A stretch of 64,000 nt of DNA from the NCBI RefSeq assembly GCF_900109945.1, contig NZ_FOBX01000001.1, positions 1,030,327 through 1,094,326 on the forward strand. Direction: 5' to 3'. The notes below the pieces were generated by a model, which did no database searches, had not been told where the DNA came from, and worked only from the letters and a program-made list of their open reading frames with translations. Numbering within the stretch: the stretch's first letter is position 1; every line of letters starts with the position of its first letter. This DNA comes from Bradyrhizobium sp. OK095 (GTDB lineage Bacteria; Pseudomonadota; Alphaproteobacteria; Rhizobiales; Xanthobacteraceae). Shown in pieces: positions 61,554 to 64,000 of the stretch. Position numbers and translations under genes: made by a program.

Positions 61554-62003
61554 TCAGGCGGCCGAGCTGACGTCGGCCTTGACCTCGTCCTTGACTTCGT
61601 CCTTGGGGTGGGTGGCTTCGAACTGCTCACGCAGCTTGTCTTCATAGGCGATCAGCTTGCGGGCGTCTTTCAAGGCCCGGTAGAGATCGCCGGTCATGAT
61701 GTTGTTGTTGACGCTTTCGATGATCGGCCAGGCGCTCGGCACAGCGGTGATGATGTCGCGCACCAGGTTGAAATAGGTGCCGTGCTGGCTCTGCGGATCC
61801 GGCGAGATATACATGAGCTGGACCGCCAGATAGACGAGCTTTGCCGGCGTGTCGGCGGTCTCCGGCGTGAGGATGTCGCGCTCGCGCAGGATCGGCACGT
61901 TGTCGCCGTCGATCAGAAGGCGGGCGCGCTGGTCGGTGTTGGTTATCACGCAGTTACCGACGATGATGCGTTCGTGTGGTCTGAGCTCGACCTTGAGGGC
62001 CAT
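61554..62003 (-). CDS. flbT: Flagellin biosynthesis repressor FlbT
   Basis: A 149-residue FlbT. It begins LKVELRPHERIIVGNCVITNTDQRARLLIDGD and contains LTPETADTPAKLVYLAVQLMYISPDPQSQHGTYF, the conserved FlbT core. FlbT binds the 5' leader of flagellin mRNA and, with FlaF, checks flagellin translation against hook assembly in Caulobacter and Brucella. The C-terminal DEVKDEVKADVSSAA is charged. The flaF partner is not in the window. It is divergent from the flagellin gene. Confidence 0.92.
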   Translation of the reverse strand: MALKVELRPHERIIVGNCVITNTDQRARLLIDGDNVPILRERDILTPETADTPAKLVYLAVQLMYISPDPQSQHGTYFNLVRDIITAVPSAWPIIESVNNNIMTGDLYRALKDARKLIAYEDKLREQFEATHPKDEVKDEVKADVSSAA

Positions 62004-62321
62004 GCCTGTTCTCCATCAACGCTTTCGTAACCGAGCGTGTGTTGCGGCGGATCAGGGCGCAATACTCCATCAAGACTAGTTAACGAGTTGTGAATCCACG
62101 GTCTTCGCGCGAAAAAGCCTAATCATTTCAAAGGCGAGATCGTGCGGCAGCGCGGCTTCAGGCGATGTTCGCCTTCCGAATCATCCCGCGACTCAGCAAA
62201 AGCGCCGTTTTCATTTCATGCTTCGTTAGATTCTCGGCGCCACGGTCCGCCGGTCGCTGGGTCACTCTCGATCCAAGCAGACGCGTAACAGTAGCGTCGT
62301 TTACCAGAAAGGTAACAGAGT
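62004..62321. promoter_or_regulatory. flbT-fliC divergent regulatory region and flagellin leader
   Basis: 318 bp without a gene. TTAA-N7-TGAA (62080-62094) is one base off a CtrA box. I found no GG-N10-GC sigma-54 pattern here. AAAGG (about 62309) is the flagellin ribosome-binding site. The AT-richer final 150 bases would form the fliC 5' leader, the likely target of FlbT. Confidence 0.4.
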
Positions 62322-64000
62322 ATGTCAGGCATTGTTCTCTCGTCCTCGGTTCGTCAGAACCTCCTCTCCCTCCAGTCCACCGCTGATCTTCTCGCCACCA
62401 CGCAGAACCGTCTGTCGACCGGCAAGAGCGTCAACTCGGCCCTGGACAATCCGACCAACTTCTTCACCGCGCAGTCGCTCGACAACCGCGCCAGCGACAT
62501 CAACAATTTGCTCGATGGCATCGCCAACGGCGTGCAGGTGCTGCAGGCCGCCAACACCGGCATCACCTCGCTGCAGAAGCTGATCGACAGCGCCAAGTCG
62601 ATCGCCAACCAGGCGCTCCAGACCACGGTCGGCTACTCCACCAAGTCGAACGTCTCGACCACGATCTCCGGTGCGACCGCGTCGGATCTGCGCGGCACCA
62701 CGAACTATTCCAGCGCTTCCGCGCTGAGCGGCGTGCTCTACACCGGCGCTGCCGGCGGTACGACGGCTGCGACGTCCTCCACCAAGCTCGGCGGCGTCTC
62801 GGGCGTGCTGACCGGTGCCGTGGTCAACGACAACCAGGCGACACCGGCCCCGATCACCGGAACCACCTTGCTCTATGATACCGGTGCGACCGGTGGCTTG
62901 AGCACGGGTGCTACGACCCAGTTCACCGACGGCTCGAGCTTCACCGTGGGCGGCCACACCATCACCTTCAAGTCGGGTGCCATTGGTGCTGCCACCGTCC
63001 CGACCGGCTCCGGCGTCACCGGCAACATCCTGACCGACGGCAGCGGCAACTCGACCATCTATCTCGGTGCGAGCGCCACCACCTCGACGGCGAATGTCGG
63101 CGACGTGCTGAAGGCGATCGACCTCGCCAGCGGCACGCAGACTGCGGCCAACGCGTCCGGTGTTGCGACCGTGACGACCACCAGCGGCCAGACCGTTTCG
63201 ACGATCGCCGCCGGTTCGCTCCACGTGCAGTCCACGACGGGTGCCGACCTGAACGTGACTGGTGCGGCCGACCTGTTGAAGAGCCTTGGCCTGACCGCCG
63301 CAACCGGCGGCGCCACCGTCACCTCGACGGCGACCCGCACCGCCGGTACCGGCACGCTCTCGTCGATCCTGCAGACGGGCTCGACGCTGAACGTCGATGG
63401 TCACGTCATCAGCTTCAAGGATGGCGTGCCGCCGGCTGCGGCGAACGTCGCCACCGGCTCCGGCGTCAGCGGCAATCTCGTCACCGACGGCAGCGGCAAC
63501 TCGACGGTCTATCTCGGGACCGCGACCAACGCCGACCTGCTGAAGGCGATCGACCTTGCCACCGGCGTGCAGACCGCGAGCAACGCGAGCGGCACCGCAA
63601 CGGTGACGACCGCCACCGGCCAGACCAACTCGTCGATCTCCGCCTCCGGCCAGCTCAAGCTCTCGACCGGCGTCAATGCCGACCTCGCGATCACCGGCAC
63701 CGGCAATGCGCTGTCGGTCCTGGGCCTCGCCGGCAACACCGGCACTGCTTCCGCCTTCACCGCGGCACGCAGCTCCGGCGCCGGCGGCATCAACGGCAAG
63801 ACCTTGACCTTCACCTCCTTCAACGGCGGCACGGCGGTCAACGTCACCCTTGGCGACGGCAGCAACGGCACGGTCAAGACGCTCGATCAGCTCAACACGC
63901 AGCTTCAGGCCAACAACCTGTCTGCCACGATCGACGCCAATGGTCTGCTCACGATCTCGGCCACCAACGACTACGCGTCCTCGACGCTTGGTTCGGCGGC
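62322..64000 (+). CDS. fliC: Flagellin, 3' end cut by the window
   Basis: The first 559 residues of a large flagellin. The N-terminal D0/D1 helices LSSSVRQNLLSLQSTADLLATTQNRLSTGKSVNSALDNPTNFFTAQSL and NNLLDGIANGVQVLQAANTGITSLQKLIDSAKSIANQAL are typical of the Bradyrhizobium/Caulobacter group. The variable region contains two copies of a 150-residue unit in tandem, plus a third similar start (GINGKTLTF). E. coli flagellin is 498 residues and its D0 C-terminus would lie beyond this point, so the gene is unusually long. It is the natural substrate for the upstream glycosyltransferase cassette. Confidence 0.9.
   Translation, partial: MSGIVLSSSVRQNLLSLQSTADLLATTQNRLSTGKSVNSALDNPTNFFTAQSLDNRASDINNLLDGIANGVQVLQAANTGITSLQKLIDSAKSIANQALQTTVGYSTKSNVSTTISGATASDLRGTTNYSSASALSGVLYTGAAGGTTAATSSTKLGGVSGVLTGAVVNDNQATPAPITGTTLLYDTGATGGLSTGATTQFTDGSSFTVGGHTITFKSGAIGAATVPTGSGVTGNILTDGSGNSTIYLGASATTSTANVGDVLKAIDLASGTQTAANASGVATVTTTSGQTVSTIAAGSLHVQSTTGADLNVTGAADLLKSLGLTAATGGATVTSTATRTAGTGTLSSILQTGSTLNVDGHVISFKDGVPPAAANVATGSGVSGNLVTDGSGNSTVYLGTATNADLLKAIDLATGVQTASNASGTATVTTATGQTNSSISASGQLKLSTGVNADLAITGTGNALSVLGLAGNTGTASAFTAARSSGAGGINGKTLTFTSFNGGTAVNVTLGDGSNGTVKTLDQLNTQLQANNLSATIDANGLLTISATNDYASSTLGSA
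62936..63743 (+). repeat. 150-residue tandem duplication in the fliC variable region
   Basis: TGSGV(T/S)GN...TDGSGNST(I/V)YLG is encoded at 63003 and again at 63453, exactly 450 bp apart, with LLKAIDLA, TASGxATVTT and LGL landmarks at matching relative positions. The second unit has a 7-residue deletion after YLG. Confidence 0.85.

Noticed and set aside
62004..62321. A flaF gene between flbT and fliC
   Set aside because: No open frame of about 110 codons with flaF character exists here on either strand; flaF must lie outside the window.

Overview
The window is a GC-rich alphaproteobacterial chromosome segment. It most resembles Bradyrhizobium or a close relative in the Nitrobacteraceae. Supporting signs are the Caulobacter-type flagellar genes including flbT, CtrA-like TTAA-N7-TTAA boxes, an EcfG-type general-stress promoter, a polar-growth-ring (GPR) homologue, and dispersed palindromic repeats that I recognise from Bradyrhizobium intergenic regions. 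Genus assignment is inference. No tRNA, rRNA, CRISPR array, insertion sequence or prophage was seen.

Region 1 (1-11 kb) is mostly housekeeping: thiD; a metallophosphoesterase/glycosyltransferase pair behind an excellent Pho box (probably plcP-agt membrane-lipid remodelling); a threonine-dehydratase-like enzyme; a secreted caspase-like protease; an RbsD/FucU protein; small secreted or unknown proteins; an MFS permease; and a DgcA-like enolase-superfamily epimerase. Region 2 (11-14 kb) is an Mla/MCE-type ABC lipid transporter. Region 3 (14-20 kb) is one giant coiled-coil protein with exact 22- and 44-residue repeats (GPR homologue), transcribed away from an HPt phosphotransfer protein, with CtrA-like sites between them. 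Region 4 (20.8-26 kb) holds a [2Fe-2S] ferredoxin, a thioesterase, a ferredoxin-NADP reductase and several exported or membrane proteins of unknown role.

Region 5 (26-35.3 kb) is a coherent catabolic cluster for glucarate and galactarate: transporter, LysR regulator, KdgD, GudD, semialdehyde dehydrogenase, GarD and an extra enolase-superfamily enzyme. Together they import aldarates, dehydrate them to 5-dehydro-4-deoxyglucarate, and convert that to 2-oxoglutarate. Region 6 (35.5-50 kb) is mixed: GDSL hydrolase, UPF0104 membrane protein, stress-promoter-driven DUF892 protein, an MHYT-PAS-GGDEF-EAL c-di-GMP protein, YdcF family, MocR regulator divergent from a DUF1127 protein, an 0.9-kb gene-free repeat block, UspA, SixA-like phosphatase, FAD oxidoreductase and MsrB.

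Region 7 (50-64 kb) is flagellar: flgE behind a sigma-54-like promoter, flgK, flgL, then a tightly coupled four-gene cassette (glycosyltransferase, PLP enzyme, ATP-grasp ligase, PLP decarboxylase) behind a perfect CtrA box, then flbT on the other strand and a flagellin cut by the window edge. The cassette is my best candidate for an undescribed system, possibly making or attaching a flagellar modification. A related beta-rich module appears to recur inside FlgE, FlgL and FliC.
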